Shown piece after piece: positions 62,096-64,000 of a stretch of DNA of 64,000 nucleotides. The notes under the pieces are model-generated. The model was not told where the DNA came from, did not search any database, and worked only from the letters and a program-made list of their open reading frames with translations. A program made the position numbers and the translations under genes. Source of the stretch: Aestuariirhabdus litorea (lineage in GTDB: Bacteria > Pseudomonadota > Gammaproteobacteria > Pseudomonadales > Aestuariirhabdaceae); the NCBI RefSeq assembly GCF_003864255.1, contig NZ_QWEZ01000002.1, forward strand, positions 1,054,001 through 1,118,000. Direction: 5' to 3'. Each line of letters opens with the position of its first letter. Position 1 is the stretch's first letter.

Positions 62096-64000
62096 ATGCT
62101 CGATAAAAGCGCCCTGCAACAGCTGCAGCAGCTAAAAAACCAGATTCACTCCAGCAAGGAGACCTTCGACGGCACCGTGCTCGGTAGCCACGGGCGCTTC
62201 GGCTTTGTGGCCCTCGACAATGGCGAACGCCTGTTTCTCTCACCGGAGGAGATGGCGCGGGTATTCCCCGGCGACCGGGTGCGGGTCAGCCGCGAACCCT
62301 CCGCGAAAAAGCAGGACAACGCCCTGCTGGAGGAGCTGCTGGGCTCCGAGCTCAAGGAGTTCTGCGGACTTTATGTGATCAAGGGGGATACCCACTTTGT
62401 GCAGCCCGACCTGGCCCACTTCAGCAATCGGCTGCTCTTTATCCCCCCCAAGGAGCGGGGAGAGCTGAAGGCCGGTGACCTGGTGCGCTGTCGCATCTCC
62501 CGCCACCCCTTCAAGAACGGCAAGGCCCAGGCCGCAGTGGTACGGCGCATCGGTGCGCCCGGCGACATCGGGGTGGAGGAGCGCTTTATCCTCGACAAGT
62601 ATAACTACCAGCCCGAGTGGCCCGCGGCGGTGCAGGCGCAGATGGAATCGATCAGCGCCGAGCGCATCGGCGAGCTGGCGGCGACCCGCCTGGACCTGAG
62701 CGCCACCCCCTTCGTCACCATCGACTCCGCTTTTACCCAGGATATGGACGATGCCCTCTGGGCCGAGGCCAGCGAGGAGGGGTGGAACCTGTGGGTGGCG
62801 ATCGCCGACCCCGATGCATTGATCGAGCCCGGCTCGCCCATCGATAAAGAGGCCTGCCAGCGGGCCACCTCGGTCTACCTGCCGGGGTTTGGTATCCCCA
62901 TGTTGCCGCCCTTGCTGTCGCGGGAGCTGTGCTCCCTGCGTGAAGGGGTGGACCGCCTCGCGCTGCTGTGCCAGATGCAGGTGGGCCGCGACGGTGCGAT
63001 CCGGGGTCACCGCTTCGAATCGGTGCGGGTACGCTCCCACGCCAAACTCAGCTATGAGCGGGTCAGCGAGCTGTTCAGCGAGGGCAACGAGTCGGGGCTG
63101 GCTGAGGAGGTAGTGGCCTCCCTGAACGCCTTGCGCGAGGTGACCGGGGCACTTAACCAGCACCGGCGGCAGCACGCGGTGCTGTTTGAGGATAAGCCCG
63201 ACTACCACCTGCAGCTCGATGAGGAGAAGCGTTGCATCGCCATTCGCCGGGTCGAGCGCAGCCTCGCCCACCAGCTGGTGGAGGAGGCGATGGTGGCCGC
63301 CAACCGCTGTGCGGCGGCTTTTATCGCCGAAGCCGGGGTCGATGGTATCTTTGTGGCCCATCCCGGTTTTCGCGCCGACCGTCACGAGGTGTTGCAGCAG
63401 CTGCTGGCCCAGGCCCTGCCAGAGCCGGGGGCGATCGACCTCGGTGCGCCCGACGCCTTCAAGACCCTGGTGGCCGCCGTGCCGCTCAACGGCACACCGT
63501 TGCGCGCGCTGGTGACCCGCATGCTCGAACGCTCGGTTCTGGTGCGGCGCGAGGCGCCCCACGCCGGCATGGGGCTCGAGCGTTACACCACCTTCACCTC
63601 ACCGATCCGTAAGTACAACGACCTGGTGGTACACCGCCAGATCAAGGCGTTACTGGCCGGCGAGCAGGCCGCGGAGCTGAGCGACGAGCGCCTGCAGGCC
63701 TGGCAGCAGCAGCACCTGCGGGCTCGCAACGCCAGCAATGAGCTGGAGCACTGGTACATGTGCCTGTTCATGAGCCAGCAGGCGGCGGACAGCGAGTATG
63801 AGGCGACGGTGGTGCAGGCCCACTCCGGCGGCCTCAACCTGCGACTGGAAGCGTTCGGCGTCGAGGGGCAGGTGGACCTGCGCAAGGCCAAGCAGAAGTA
63901 CAGTTTTGACCCGGTGCTGCAGGTGCTGAGGGGCGGCCAGCAGCGCTATCAGGCCGGTGACCGGCTGCGGGTGCGGGTCAAGCGCTGTGCGCTGGAGGAG
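62096..64000 (+). CDS. rnb: RNase II-family exoribonuclease, 3' end missing
   Basis: 635 codons are open to the window edge, close to the full E. coli RNase II length (644). An N-terminal cold-shock domain (FDGTVLGSHGRFGFVALD) is followed by a second OB domain and the RNB catalytic domain. The catalytic block TIDSAFTQDMDDALWAE near residue 205 contains the four metal aspartates, and TSPIRKYNDLVVHRQ is near residue 502. An S1 domain begins near residue 560. It degrades RNA 3' to 5'. No clear Shine-Dalgarno is seen before the ATG at 62096. It could also be named VacB/RNB family. Confidence 0.92.
   Translation, partial: MLDKSALQQLQQLKNQIHSSKETFDGTVLGSHGRFGFVALDNGERLFLSPEEMARVFPGDRVRVSREPSAKKQDNALLEELLGSELKEFCGLYVIKGDTHFVQPDLAHFSNRLLFIPPKERGELKAGDLVRCRISRHPFKNGKAQAAVVRRIGAPGDIGVEERFILDKYNYQPEWPAAVQAQMESISAERIGELAATRLDLSATPFVTIDSAFTQDMDDALWAEASEEGWNLWVAIADPDALIEPGSPIDKEACQRATSVYLPGFGIPMLPPLLSRELCSLREGVDRLALLCQMQVGRDGAIRGHRFESVRVRSHAKLSYERVSELFSEGNESGLAEEVVASLNALREVTGALNQHRRQHAVLFEDKPDYHLQLDEEKRCIAIRRVERSLAHQLVEEAMVAANRCAAAFIAEAGVDGIFVAHPGFRADRHEVLQQLLAQALPEPGAIDLGAPDAFKTLVAAVPLNGTPLRALVTRMLERSVLVRREAPHAGMGLERYTTFTSPIRKYNDLVVHRQIKALLAGEQAAELSDERLQAWQQQHLRARNASNELEHWYMCLFMSQQAADSEYEATVVQAHSGGLNLRLEAFGVEGQVDLRKAKQKYSFDPVLQVLRGGQQRYQAGDRLRVRVKRCALEE

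Overview
The window is chromosomal DNA, high in G+C, from a free-living aerobic gammaproteobacterium. The closest feel is Oceanospirillales or Pseudomonadales. This rests on the bioBFHCD cluster order, SrkA, HrpB, OmpW, a PsrA-type fatty-acid operator, paired 600-residue acyl-CoA dehydrogenases, and LutABC plus a D-lactate dehydrogenase under a GntR regulator. No organism name can be assigned from the sequence alone. I see no tRNA, rRNA, insertion sequence, prophage or CRISPR array. Most of the window looks like core genome with short intergenic gaps.

Layout. 1-5.7 kb: glutamate synthase gltB (5' end outside the window) and gltD, then hemE. 5.7-11.6 kb, minus strand: a PaaI/YiiD-like thioesterase, metY, srkA, a chemoreceptor and comF. 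11.6-16.3 kb: biotin operon bioB-bioF-bioH-bioC-bioD behind a BirA-type operator. 16.4-17.6 kb: a small hook/rod-like protein and a SprA-related putative metalloprotease. 17.7-22 kb: two paralogous acyl-CoA dehydrogenases around a small membrane protein. 22-31.6 kb: ompW, hrpB, an SDR, a glutathionyl-hydroquinone-reductase-like GST, a second chemoreceptor, and a LysR/periplasmic-binding-protein pair. 31.9-38.4 kb: tesB, a HAD phosphatase, azoR, a tetraheme cytochrome fused to a degenerate UshA-like domain, a polysaccharide deacetylase, an AEC transporter and a universal stress protein. 38.7-43.5 kb: complete branched-chain amino acid ABC transporter livJHMGF. 43.6-50.2 kb: a CHASE4-PAS-GGDEF cyclase, an AlaX-type editing protein, a LysR regulator divergent from a secreted alkyl sulfatase, and an Asp/Glu racemase family protein. 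50.2-52.7 kb: pyrBI with a leader-peptide attenuator, and a GDT1/UPF0016 exporter behind a manganese (yybP-ykoY) riboswitch. 52.8-61.7 kb: a class III nucleotide cyclase, then lutABC-dld divergent from an lldR-like regulator. 62.1-64 kb: RNase II-family exoribonuclease, cut by the window end.

The clearest non-coding content is regulatory. There is a BirA box over the bioB -35, a perfect 20-bp PsrA-like palindrome at an acyl-CoA dehydrogenase promoter, and an FNR-like box placed as a class II activator site for ompW. There are three LldR/PdhR-like operators between lutA and lldR, a UTP-type attenuator with a 28-residue leader peptide before pyrBI, a manganese riboswitch, and an intra-operon terminator after livJ. 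The gene of most uncertain function is the secreted UshA-like/tetraheme fusion at 34.2-35.5 kb. I found no convincing wholly new multi-gene system. The best leads are that cytochrome, two unexplained palindromic arrays (after bioD and before the alkyl sulfatase), and the structured 385-bp spacer before the exoribonuclease gene.
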